Below are positions 41,375 through 49,444 of a DNA stretch of 64,000 nt, in pieces (within the stretch, counting starts at the first letter, position 1; each line of letters begins with the position of its first letter). The translations under genes were made by a program, and so were the position numbers. The stretch lies in assembly GCF_900230195.1 (NCBI RefSeq), contig NZ_OCNE01000001.1, positions 620,001 through 684,000 of the forward strand, read 5' to 3'. The notes beneath the pieces were generated by a model that searched no databases, had not been told where the DNA came from, and saw only the letters and a program-made list of their open reading frames with translations. The stretch comes from Streptomyces zhaozhouensis (lineage in GTDB: Bacteria; Actinomycetota; Actinomycetes; Streptomycetales; Streptomycetaceae).

Positions 41375-43699
41375 CTAGCGGACGGTGGCCGAGGCGCCGA
41401 GGGAGGAGGAGGCCGTGGGCGACGGCTCGCCCGCGGACGGCGAGGCGTCCGGCCCCCCGTCGTCGCCCTCGGTCGGCGGGTCCTCGGGATCCTCCGTGGG
41501 CGGGTCCGGGTCCTCCGTCGGCGGGTCGTCCGGGTCCTCCGTCGGGGGGTCCGGGTCCTCGGTCGGCGGGTCGTCCGGGTCCTCCGTCGGCGGGTCGGTA
41601 TCGCCGCCACCGCCACCGCCGCCGTCGGCACCGCCGTCCGCGCCGTCGTCCGAGCCGCCGGACTCCGACGGCGTCGGGTCGGCGGTGGTCGGGTCCGGCG
41701 CGGGGGGCTGCTCGGTCGTCGGGTCCTCGGTCGGCTCCGGGGTCGTCTCCTCCTCCGTCGCCGGGTCCTCGGTGGGCTCCTCGCGCTCCTCGGTGGCCGA
41801 CTCCTCCGGCTCGGTCTCCTCGACGGCCGGGGCGTCCTCCTCGCTGGTCGCCGGGTCGTCGCGGGTGACGTTCTCCTTGTCGTCATCCGGGTCGCCCGAG
41901 GTCAGGCCGAGGGCGACGACGGTGCCGAGGACGGCGGCGAGCAGCGCGCCGGCGCCGGTGGCGACCGCGTTGCGGCGGTTGCCCCGGGTGAACATCCGGC
42001 GCAGGGTGGCGCCCGACTCCTCGGGCGAGCGCCCCCTGATGGTCAGGGTCAGCTCCGTGGCGCCCGGCGGCTCGGGGGCGCGCAGCCCGACGGGGGTCTC
42101 CGGCCCGTTCACCTCGGGCGGCGGCTGCTGGGTGACGGCCGCCTGGGCGCCGAACGGCGGAGTGTGCGCGGGCGGCGGGGCGGGCGCCCTGGTCAGGTCG
42201 TCCACCAGCGTCAGCGCCCGGCGGCCGGCGACGGCGCCGCCGGCGTCGGAGAGCACGCCGCGCAGCGCGGTGGACGCCTCCAACTCGACGCGGGCGCGCG
42301 CCAACTGCCCCTCGCAGATGGCGAGGACGCCCAACTCGTGGTGGAAGTAGGCCTCCTGGGCGACGGCCCCGGTGGCCCTGGCGGCCTCCTGGCCGGTGCG
42401 CAGGGCGCGCTCCCAGGCGCCCCAGCGCAGCCCGGCGGCCAGCAGCGGGGCGGTGCGGCGCACCAGCTCCGTGACCTCGGTGTGCAGGGACGCCTGCTGG
42501 GCCGCGCGCAGCGCGGCGAGCACCACGTCGGCCTGGGCGACCACCTCGTCGACCGGGGTGCCGGACTCGGCGAGCCACCAGGAGAAGTGCCGGGTGAGCG
42601 CGGCCGTCCTGGCGGCGCCCTCGGCGGCCAGCTCCGACCCCTCGAACGCGGCCGTCGCGTCCGGCGCCAGCCGCCGGCGGCGGCCGACGCGGGTGAGCAG
42701 CCCGCAGTCGTCCAGCTCGGTGTGGGCGGTGGCGGCCTCGGCGTCACCGGTGAGGGCGGGCAGCGCCGCCGGGTCGGGCAGCTCGCCGCCGAGCGCCAGT
42801 CCGATGCGCAGCAGCTCCCTGGCGCCTTCGGATATCGAGGCGGCCAACGTGGTGACCAGCGCGTCGACCGGGGGCAACGGCCCGGTGCCGTCCAACGCGC
42901 GGTACCGCAGCACGGCGCCGGCCTGCACGAAGTGGCGCGGCAGGCCGCCGCCGGCGCGGCCCAGCTCGTCGGCCCACTCGACCTCGGCCGCGGTCAGCTC
43001 GCGGGCGACCGCGAGGGCCAGCAGCCGGCGGCCGGCCTCCGCGCCGATGCCGGCGACCGGCTCGTCGGCGACGCCGGAACTCGCCCCGGGCGCCGGCGCC
43101 TCCGGACGCTGGGCCAGCAGAAAGGCGCACTCGGGCGTCGCGTTGAGCAGCTCGTCGAGGGCGGCGCCGCCGAACTCCACGTCGTCCAGCACCACCACGG
43201 CGCCGACCTCGCGCAGCGCGGCGGTCAACTCGGTCGGGCCCGGACGGTAGTTGTCCACGTGGTGCACGGCCGCGTACAGCTCGTGGAGCAGGTCGCGAGG
43301 GGTGCGCCGGTGGCCGCTGAGGCGCACCACCCCGTCGGGGGCGAGCGTCGCGCAGTCCTCGGCGACGGCGGCCAGAAGCGCGCTGCGGCCGGCGCCGGAC
43401 GGGCCGGTCAGCCGGACGGAACGGCCGCTGGCCAGCAGCGAACGGAGCCGGGCGCGCTGCTCCTCGCGGTCGAGCAGCGGCGGGCCCGGCTCGGCGTGGC
43501 CGGCGCTTGCGGCGGCGGCGCGGCGGGGGGCGAGCGGCCTGCGCCCGGGCGGACAGGGCACGATCTCGCTGCCGTCCACGGGGTTGATGGTGAGCAGGAA
43601 GTCACCCGCGACCAGCCAGGTCGCCCGCTCCGACCCGTCGCCCGCGCCGCTGTGCTGCGCTGGCCGGTCGGCGGGCTGCGAGGGGTGGTTGAGGTCCAT
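41375..43699 (-). CDS. membrane-anchored STAND-like P-loop protein with PPTEDP repeat tail
   Basis: 774 residues. The N-terminal P-loop domain has GPSGAGRS at 99-106, where the usual Walker A Lys is Arg105, and a Walker B-like AVVVLDDVEF; helical, TPR/winged-helix-like regions follow to about 480. A single membrane helix lies near 565-585 (ATGAGALLAAVLGTVVALGL). The remaining 190 residues, predicted outside the cell, are Pro/Thr/Glu/Asp-rich with DPPTEDP repeats. Streptomyces homologues are called ATP/GTP-binding protein. ATG 43699 with GAGAG upstream. It may be a signalling or envelope protein; if Arg105 is real it may bind but not hydrolyse nucleotide. Confidence 0.8.
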   Translation of the reverse strand: MDLNHPSQPADRPAQHSGAGDGSERATWLVAGDFLLTINPVDGSEIVPCPPGRRPLAPRRAAAASAGHAEPGPPLLDREEQRARLRSLLASGRSVRLTGPSGAGRSALLAAVAEDCATLAPDGVVRLSGHRRTPRDLLHELYAAVHHVDNYRPGPTELTAALREVGAVVVLDDVEFGGAALDELLNATPECAFLLAQRPEAPAPGASSGVADEPVAGIGAEAGRRLLALAVARELTAAEVEWADELGRAGGGLPRHFVQAGAVLRYRALDGTGPLPPVDALVTTLAASISEGARELLRIGLALGGELPDPAALPALTGDAEAATAHTELDDCGLLTRVGRRRRLAPDATAAFEGSELAAEGAARTAALTRHFSWWLAESGTPVDEVVAQADVVLAALRAAQQASLHTEVTELVRRTAPLLAAGLRWGAWERALRTGQEAARATGAVAQEAYFHHELGVLAICEGQLARARVELEASTALRGVLSDAGGAVAGRRALTLVDDLTRAPAPPPAHTPPFGAQAAVTQQPPPEVNGPETPVGLRAPEPPGATELTLTIRGRSPEESGATLRRMFTRGNRRNAVATGAGALLAAVLGTVVALGLTSGDPDDDKENVTRDDPATSEEDAPAVEETEPEESATEEREEPTEDPATEEETTPEPTEDPTTEQPPAPDPTTADPTPSESGGSDDGADGGADGGGGGGGDTDPPTEDPDDPPTEDPDPPTEDPDDPPTEDPDPPTEDPEDPPTEGDDGGPDASPSAGEPSPTASSSLGASATVR

Positions 43700-43922
43700 G
43701 GGTCAGAATCTCTCGGCAGTGAGTGCGGCGACGCCGCCCGATGATGGTGCCCACGCTACCCGTGGGGTGTGACAGAACGAACCTCGGTACCGCTAATTCC
43801 GTGAGCACCGGCTCCGGTTGGCACCGCCGCGCCGGGCCCCGGCGCGGGGCGGCGCGGCACGGCGGCGTCCGCACGGGCCGCACGGGCCGCTCCCCGCCTC
43901 CCGCCGCCCGGAGGCGGGCCGT

Positions 43923-44486
43923 TCAGGAGGCGATGGTCAGGACCCGGTGCAACCGTGCGGCGACCAGAACCCGCCACATCCGGGGCGGCACGTCGCGCAG
44001 CACCAGCCGCCGGCCGGCGCGCCCGGCCCTGCGGTGGACGCCCATGATGACGCCGAGCCCGGTGGCGTCCCAGGCGTTCAACCCGGAGATGTCCAGCACC
44101 AGGTCGCCCTCGCCCGAGTCGACGGCGCGGTGCAGCGCGATCCTGGCGTCGGCCGCGCTGCGCACGTCGAGCCGGCCGCCGACGACCAGCGCGGCGGCGT
44201 CGCCGGTGATCCGCAGGCAGGGGCCCTCGGTCGAGGGGGCCGGGGGTTGGGAGAGCGCGGACAGGTGGGTGCGCGGCCTGGCGCGCCGGCGGTCCTCCGG
44301 GCCGCGCTGGCCCGCCCCGGGCGCGCCCGCCGAACTGGCTGTGCTGATGAGTGCGTTGATGGTGGCGATGGCTCTTCCGTCGCTCTTCGCTGTCGATGCG
44401 TGTGGGGGTGGTGGGACAACGGTGTCCCGGGGACGGCGTGGCCGGGGTACGGCGCGGCCGTCGCGGCGCCGGACGGCGGGTGGCAA
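43923..44486 (-). CDS. STAS-domain protein (anti-sigma factor antagonist family), start uncertain
   Basis: The C-terminal 100 or so residues are a clear STAS fold: LRITGDAAALVVGGRLDVRSAADARIAL, then LVLDISGLNAWDATGLGVIMGVHRRAGRAG. The Asp-Ala-Thr-Gly block corresponds to the DSSG-type phosphorylation site of SpoIIAA/RsbV proteins, with Thr in place of Ser. The upstream Ser/Ala/Pro-rich segment has no ATG or GTG in frame after the neighbouring gene; TTG 44486 is the only standard codon not overlapping the dehydrogenase gene. A rarer start around 44369 (ATC) or an upstream start at 44663 is possible. It probably acts in a partner-switching pathway. Confidence 0.7.
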   Translation of the reverse strand: MPPAVRRRDGRAVPRPRRPRDTVVPPPPHASTAKSDGRAIATINALISTASSAGAPGAGQRGPEDRRRARPRTHLSALSQPPAPSTEGPCLRITGDAAALVVGGRLDVRSAADARIALHRAVDSGEGDLVLDISGLNAWDATGLGVIMGVHRRAGRAGRRLVLRDVPPRMWRVLVAARLHRVLTIAS

Positions 44487-44520
44487 GGCCGGCGCGGGGT
44501 GTGGCGGGCCGGGGCGGGGG

Positions 44521-45369
44521 TCAGTGGGGGTAGAAGCCCTGGCCGGTCTTGCGGCCGAGACTGCCGGCGTCGACCATCCGCCGCATGATCTCGGGCGGGG
44601 CGAACTTGCCGTCGGCAGACTCGCGGTGGATGTTCTCCGTGGCGTGCAGCAGCACGTCGACACCGGTGAGGTCGGCGGTGGCCAACGGGCCCATCGCGTG
44701 GCCGAAGCCCAGGCGGCAGGCGGTGTCGATGTCCTCGGCCGTGGCGACCCCGGACTCGTAGAGGCTGACGGCCTCCATGACGAGCGCGGTGATCAGCCGG
44801 GTGGTGACGAAGCCGGCGACATCGCGTTCGACCACGATGACGGTCTTGCCGGTCGACTCGGCGAAGTCCCGGGCGGTGGCCAGGGTCTGGTCGCTCGTCA
44901 GGTGACCGCGCACCAGCTCGCAGAGCGGCATCAGCGGCACCGGGGAGAAGAAGTGGGTGCCGACCACGCGGTCGGGACGTCCGGTGGCGGCGGCCAGCTT
45001 GGTGATGGGGATGGCCGAGGTGTTGGAGGCCAGCACGGCGTCGTCCTTGACCAGGCCGTCGAGGGTGCGCAGCAGCTCACGCTTGGTGTCGACGTCCTCG
45101 AAGACCGCCTCGACGACGAGGTCGGCGTCGGCGGCGGCGTCGAGGTCGGTGGTGGTGGTGATCCGGGCCAACGCGGCGTCGGCGTCGGCCTGTTCGACGC
45201 GTTCCTTCTCGACGAACTTGGCCAGTGAGGTCTCCACCGCTCGTCGTCCCCTGGCGAGCGCGTCCTCGGTGAGGTCGCGCAGCACCACGTCCCAGCCGGC
45301 CTGGGCGGCGACCTGGGCGATGCCGGAGCCCATCAGACCGGCACCAACGACGGCGAGCTTCCTGGCCAC
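44521..45369 (-). CDS. hbd: 3-hydroxybutyryl-CoA dehydrogenase
   Basis: 282 residues. The Rossmann domain starts MARKLAVVGAGLMGSGIAQVAAQAG with the GxGxxG dinucleotide site; the catalytic His is in VVGTHFFSPVPLMPLCE, and the C-terminal helical dimer domain has GFGHAMGPLATADLTGVD. It oxidises 3-hydroxyacyl-CoA or reduces acetoacetyl-CoA using NAD(P)H, complementing the thiolase at 23-24 kb and producing butyryl-CoA precursors. GTG 45369 has GGGAGAT about 6 nt upstream. Length is normal for the short PaaH/Hbd type. Confidence 0.93.
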   Translation of the reverse strand: MARKLAVVGAGLMGSGIAQVAAQAGWDVVLRDLTEDALARGRRAVETSLAKFVEKERVEQADADAALARITTTTDLDAAADADLVVEAVFEDVDTKRELLRTLDGLVKDDAVLASNTSAIPITKLAAATGRPDRVVGTHFFSPVPLMPLCELVRGHLTSDQTLATARDFAESTGKTVIVVERDVAGFVTTRLITALVMEAVSLYESGVATAEDIDTACRLGFGHAMGPLATADLTGVDVLLHATENIHRESADGKFAPPEIMRRMVDAGSLGRKTGQGFYPH

Positions 45370-45483
45370 GAGTGATCTCCCTTGATACACGGCGACTCCG
45401 GGGAGACTAGACCCTAGCGGCCGGGGGCCGTTCGTGGGGGGAGAAGAGACACGCGTCACGACCGGCGGCGCGCGGACCGGCCG

Positions 45484-46209
45484 TCAACGGGCGGGGCGGC
45501 ACGTGTCGCACGCGTCGTCGCCGGGCGCCTCCGCCCGCCGGCTCCCGTCCGGCCCGTCGCCCCCTTCCCGCCCGCCGAGGGGACGTCGGGCGAAGTCCCG
45601 CACCTCGGCGCTGAGCAGACGCTCGCTGATGTCCAGTCTCCGCAGCAGGTCCGCTCGCAGCTCCTCCACGTCGCGGCCGGCGCGGAAGGAACGGCGGACG
45701 GTCTGGTGCAGGTTGGCGTGGACGGCCATCAGCTGGGCGGCGACCAGCTCGGGGAGCGGGTCGCCCGGCTCGCGGCCGGTCTCCCGGGCGAGGGTGCGGC
45801 CGAGTTGGGCGGTCGTCTGGTGCTGCATCCTCATCAGCCGCGCCAGCAGCGAGTGGGAGCCGGTCACCACGGCGACGAACCGGTCGAACCCGTCGACCAT
45901 GCCCAGGTTGACCGGCCGGCGGTCGATGTCCTCCCGCATCCCGCCGAGGATCGCCTCGGCGGCGGACTGGCCGGGTGCGCGGTCGCGCACCCGGGCCGAG
46001 GGGCGGTCGACGACCTCCTCCTCGCGGTCGAAGAAGAGGTCCTCCTTGGCCGGGAAGTAGTTGTAGACCGTGTTCACCGAGACCTCGGCGGCCTCGGCCA
46101 CCTCGGCGACGGTGACCGCGTCGAAGCCGCGCTCCAGGAACAGTCCGGTGGCCACATCCGAGATGTGCTGTCTGGTCTGCCGCTTCTTGCGCTCCCTCAA
46201 TCCGGTCAT
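45484..46209 (-). CDS. TetR family regulator
   Basis: 241 residues. The N-terminal helix-turn-helix (RERKKRQTRQHISDVATGLFLERGFDAVTVAEVAEAAEVSVNTVYNYFPAKEDLF) is canonical. A helical ligand domain follows, and the C-terminus is charged and ends in CDTCRPAR. ATG 46209 is the family-typical start; ATG 46218 adds three residues. It is divergent from an ABC exporter with an 81-bp AT-richer gap, so it most likely represses that exporter and itself; the inducer is probably the exporter substrate. Confidence 0.92.
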   Translation of the reverse strand: MTGLRERKKRQTRQHISDVATGLFLERGFDAVTVAEVAEAAEVSVNTVYNYFPAKEDLFFDREEEVVDRPSARVRDRAPGQSAAEAILGGMREDIDRRPVNLGMVDGFDRFVAVVTGSHSLLARLMRMQHQTTAQLGRTLARETGREPGDPLPELVAAQLMAVHANLHQTVRRSFRAGRDVEELRADLLRRLDISERLLSAEVRDFARRPLGGREGGDGPDGSRRAEAPGDDACDTCRPAR

Positions 46210-46290
46210 GGGGGGCATCGTAACGTTTCTTGACCAACTGAAAACTTGGGGCGATTGCATTTTTGTAGAGGGTCTGATTTTCTGGCGGCC

Positions 46291-47073
46291 ATGACAGCGA
46301 TCCTCAGCACCCACGACCTGGCGCTGACCTTCTCCACCAAGCGAGGGCCGGTCGAGGCCGTCCGCGGCATCGACCTGGCCGTCGAACAGGGCGAGATCCT
46401 GGGCTTCCTGGGCCCCAACGGCGCGGGCAAGAGCACCACCCTGCGGATGCTCACCACCCTGCTCGCGCCCACCCGGGGCACGGCGACCGTCGCCGGCCAC
46501 GACCTGGCGACCCAGCCCCGCGCGGTGCGGCGGAAGATCGGCTATGTCGCCCAGTCCGGCGGGCTCGACCCGCAGGAGCGGGTCCGCTCCGAGCTGGTGC
46601 TCCAGGGCCGTTTCTACCGCCTCAGCCGCGCCGAGGCCGAGGCCAGGGCCGAGGAGCTCGCCGTCGACCTCGACCTCACCGAGCTCCTCGACCGCACCTG
46701 CGCCGAGCTCTCCGGCGGCCAACGCCGCCGGCTGGACATCGCCATGGCCCTCACCCACCGGCCGGCCCTGCTCTTCCTGGACGAGCCCACCACAGGACTC
46801 GACCCCGGGAGCCGCGCCGACCTGTGGGAGCTGGTGCGCCGCATCCGCGACGAGGGCACCACCATCTTCCTCACCACCCACTACCTCGACGAGGCGGACG
46901 CCCTCGCCGACCGGCTGGTGATCGTCGACCACGGCGAGGTCGTCGCCGAGGGCACCCCGGCCGCGCTCAAGGAGCGCTACGGCGGCTCGCCGGAGGCGAC
47001 CCTCCAGGACACGTTCATCGCCATCACCGGCCACGGCCCGCGCCGCGAGGAGCCCGCGCCCCTGACCGTGTGA
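46291..47073 (+). CDS. ABC exporter ATP-binding protein (DrrA type)
   Basis: 260 residues. Walker A GPNGAGKST, signature LSGGQRRRLDIA, Walker B LLFLDEPTTGLDP and switch TTHYLDEADAL are intact. This matches drug-resistance exporter ATPases of the daunorubicin (DrrA) kind. ATG 46291 is set by homology (MTAILSTHDLAL); the frame is open to 46246. Regulated by the divergent TetR, and forms an operon with the permease. Confidence 0.92.
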   Translation: MTAILSTHDLALTFSTKRGPVEAVRGIDLAVEQGEILGFLGPNGAGKSTTLRMLTTLLAPTRGTATVAGHDLATQPRAVRRKIGYVAQSGGLDPQERVRSELVLQGRFYRLSRAEAEARAEELAVDLDLTELLDRTCAELSGGQRRRLDIAMALTHRPALLFLDEPTTGLDPGSRADLWELVRRIRDEGTTIFLTTHYLDEADALADRLVIVDHGEVVAEGTPAALKERYGGSPEATLQDTFIAITGHGPRREEPAPLTV

Positions 47074-47137
47074 CACCCGGCGCGACGCCACCGCCCCGCA
47101 CGGCCCGATCCCAGCCCGCCGAAAGGCTCAGCCCACC

Positions 47138-47893
47138 ATGCCCACCGTGCTCGCCGACTCCCTCCTCGTCTTCGAACGCTACGCGCGCCAGACGCTCCGC
47201 TCGCGGATCACCCTGATCTTCGGACTGATGCAGCCGATGCTCTTCCTCGGCTTCTTCGGGCCTCTCCTCCAGGACGTCCCGCTGGGCCGCGAGGGCGACT
47301 CCTGGCAGATCCTCGTCCCCGGACTGCTGGTGCAACTCGCCCTGTTCAGCTCCTCGTTCGCCGGCTTCGGCATCCTCATCGAGAAGCAGCACGGCATCGT
47401 GGAGCGGATGCGGGTCACCCCCGTCAGCCGCACCGCGCTGCTCCTGGGCAGAACGCTGCGCGACGTCGCCCTGCTGCTGGTCCAGTCGGTGATCCTCGTG
47501 CTCGCCGGGGTCGCCTTCGGCCTGCGGGCGCCTCTGCTCGGCGTGCTGATCGGCTTCGTCCTCGTGGCCGTCCTCGCCGCCTCCCTCGCGTCGCTGTCCT
47601 ACGCCTTCGCGATGCGGGTGAACACCCCCCAGGAGTTCGCCCCCGTGATCAACTCCATCAACCTGCCCGCGATGCTCCTCTCCGGCATCCTGCTGCCGAT
47701 GGCGCTCGCCCCCACCTGGCTGGACGTGATCTCACACCTCATCCCCTTCCGCTATCTCGTGGACGGCGTCCGCGCCGCCTTCGTCGGCGACTACGGCGAC
47801 AGCGCGCTCGCCGTCGGCGCCCTCGCGGCCCTCCTGCTCTCGGCCGCCTCCCTCACCCTCGGCACCCGGCTCTTCCGCAGGGCCGGCGCCTGA
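47138..47893 (+). CDS. ABC-2 type permease (DrrB type)
   Basis: 251 residues with about six membrane segments and the ABC-2 motif LLSGILLPMALAPTWLDVISHLIPFRYLVDGVRAAF. ATG 47138 has GAAAGG about 13 nt upstream. It pairs with the ATPase 64 bp upstream to export a hydrophobic compound under TetR control. Confidence 0.92.
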   Translation: MPTVLADSLLVFERYARQTLRSRITLIFGLMQPMLFLGFFGPLLQDVPLGREGDSWQILVPGLLVQLALFSSSFAGFGILIEKQHGIVERMRVTPVSRTALLLGRTLRDVALLLVQSVILVLAGVAFGLRAPLLGVLIGFVLVAVLAASLASLSYAFAMRVNTPQEFAPVINSINLPAMLLSGILLPMALAPTWLDVISHLIPFRYLVDGVRAAFVGDYGDSALAVGALAALLLSAASLTLGTRLFRRAGA

Positions 47894-47903
47894 CCCCGCC
47901 CAG

Positions 47904-47909
47904 TAGGCT
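47904..47909 (+). promoter_or_regulatory. -10 element of the pduO gene (leaderless)
   Basis: TAGGCT ends 6 nt before ATG 47916, with no ribosome site. The same TAGGCT hexamer precedes nucS. Confidence 0.5.
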
Positions 47910-47915
47910 CCCGGC

Positions 47916-48488
47916 ATGGTCAACCTCACCCGGATCTACACCCGTACCGGAGACAGCGGCACCACCGCCCTGGGCGACATGAGCCGGACCTCCAAGACCG
48001 ACTCACGGATCTCCGCCTACGCCGACGCCAACGAGGCCAACGCGGTCATCGGCACCGCCCTGGCGCTGGGCCGACTCCCCGAGGATGTCGCGACCGTCCT
48101 GGTGCGCGTACAGAACGACCTCTTCGACGTCGGCGCCGACCTGAGCACCCCGGTCGTGGAGAACCCCGAGCACCCGCCCCTGCGCGTCGAACAGAGCTAT
48201 GTCGACCGTCTGGAGGCGGACTGCGACCACTTCCTCGCCTCGCTGGAGAAGCTCCGCAGCTTCATCCTCCCCGGCGGCACCCCCGGCGCGGCCCTGCTCC
48301 ACCAGGCCTGCACGGTGGTCCGCCGGGCGGAACGCTCCACCTGGGCCGCCCTGGAGGAGCACGGCGAGACCATGAACCCGCTGACGGCCACCTACCTCAA
48401 CCGGCTCTCCGACCTGCTCTTCATCCTCGCCAGGACCGCCAACAAGGAGACCGGCGACGTGCTCTGGGTCCCCGGCGAGAACCGCTGA
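47916..48488 (+). CDS. pduO: cob(I)alamin adenosyltransferase (PduO type)
   Basis: 190 residues. PduO fold with the N-terminal ATP-binding signature YTRTGDSGTTALGD, then RISAYADANEANAVIG and, near the end, RRAERSTW and YLNRLSDLLFILAR. It transfers the adenosyl group of ATP to cob(I)alamin to make adenosylcobalamin, the coenzyme needed by IcmA and methylmalonyl-CoA mutase. The transcript is probably leaderless; not in an operon with the ABC genes upstream. Confidence 0.94.
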   Translation: MVNLTRIYTRTGDSGTTALGDMSRTSKTDSRISAYADANEANAVIGTALALGRLPEDVATVLVRVQNDLFDVGADLSTPVVENPEHPPLRVEQSYVDRLEADCDHFLASLEKLRSFILPGGTPGAALLHQACTVVRRAERSTWAALEEHGETMNPLTATYLNRLSDLLFILARTANKETGDVLWVPGENR

Positions 48489-48551
48489 CGCCGAGCCGCT
48501 GACCGCCGCCCCCGCCCGGGGCCGCCGGAAGGTCCCGCGGCCGGGCGCGGC

Positions 48552-49274
48552 TCAGCTCCCGCGCTCCGCGTCCGACCGGCGCCACACCCCGGGCGGGGTA
48601 CCGCCGTCCGGGGACCCGCCGAAGCCCGTGTGCCCGTCAGGGCTCCCCGGCCGCCGACCCTCCTCCGGGGCCCGCCACACCACCGCCCGCGGCCCGCCAC
48701 CCGCCGGCGGCACAGAACCGGGCGCCTCCGGCGCCTCACCGCCCTTGGCCCGCCTGGGCCAGAGCGTGTACGACAGGGCGATCACGGCGTGGATGCCGAG
48801 CACCCGCAGCGCGCTCCACTGCACCGCGGCCATGCCCTCGTCGGTCTCCGGCCCTGATATGTACCACCGCAGCAGCTGCGCGACGGCCACCGCTATCAGC
48901 ACCGAGACCAGCGTCAGGCGCCACAGCCGCCACTCGTGCCGCGCCCTGGCCGCGCCGTACCGCGGCGGCTTCGCCGGCTTCGGCGCCCCGCCGACGCGGT
49001 GCGCCGCGTGGCCGTCGGCCCAGCGGACGAGGTAGTGCCCCCAGCCGACCGTGAACCCCAGGTACAGCACGGCCAGGCTGTGCCCCGTGCTCATCTCGCC
49101 GCCGCCCCGCAGGTCGATCGCCGTCGCCGTCAACAACAGCACGTCGATCAGCGGAACGCCGAGCAGCAGCGCCCCGCCCAGCCGCCGCATCCGCAGCAGG
49201 TAGCGCGCCCCCAGGCCGGCGGCCAGCACCAGCCAGAAGGCCACCTCGGCCGCGAGGATCAGGCCCACCATCAT
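48552..49274 (-). CDS. multi-span membrane protein of unknown function
   Basis: 240 residues, about five membrane helices in the first 170 residues, then a Pro/Gly-rich hydrophilic tail. It starts MMVGLILAAEVAFWLVLAAGLGARYLLR; the frame runs to 49451 but the upstream part is non-protein-like. ATG 49274 or 49271; a G-rich stretch lies upstream. Convergent with pduO and divergent from the NarL-type kinase. I do not recognise a named family; it resembles hypothetical Streptomyces membrane proteins beside this two-component system. Confidence 0.72.
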   Translation of the reverse strand: MMVGLILAAEVAFWLVLAAGLGARYLLRMRRLGGALLLGVPLIDVLLLTATAIDLRGGGEMSTGHSLAVLYLGFTVGWGHYLVRWADGHAAHRVGGAPKPAKPPRYGAARARHEWRLWRLTLVSVLIAVAVAQLLRWYISGPETDEGMAAVQWSALRVLGIHAVIALSYTLWPRRAKGGEAPEAPGSVPPAGGGPRAVVWRAPEEGRRPGSPDGHTGFGGSPDGGTPPGVWRRSDAERGS

Positions 49275-49444
49275 CGCCCCACACCCCCCTCGGACTCTCC
49301 GGTCAGACGTTCCCCTCAAGAGTCGCCCACCCATCCCCCACCGCACGTCACCCTCAGTGACGATTCCCTGACCGGCGCCTGCATCCTTCGATGTAGATCC
49401 GACGACGGTCCCGCCGGACCCCCCGCCCGTGCTCGAATGTCCCC

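Noticed and set aside
41210..43744. 844-codon plus-strand frame opposite the STAND-like gene
   Set aside because: Gly/Arg/Val-rich composition typical of antisense shadows. The minus strand carries P-loop, membrane and repeat features.
46219..46290. Possible TetR operator in the TetR/ABC divergent gap (CCAA...TTGG arms)
   Set aside because: Only 4-bp arms with an irregular spacer. The location is right, but the sequence evidence is too weak to call a site.
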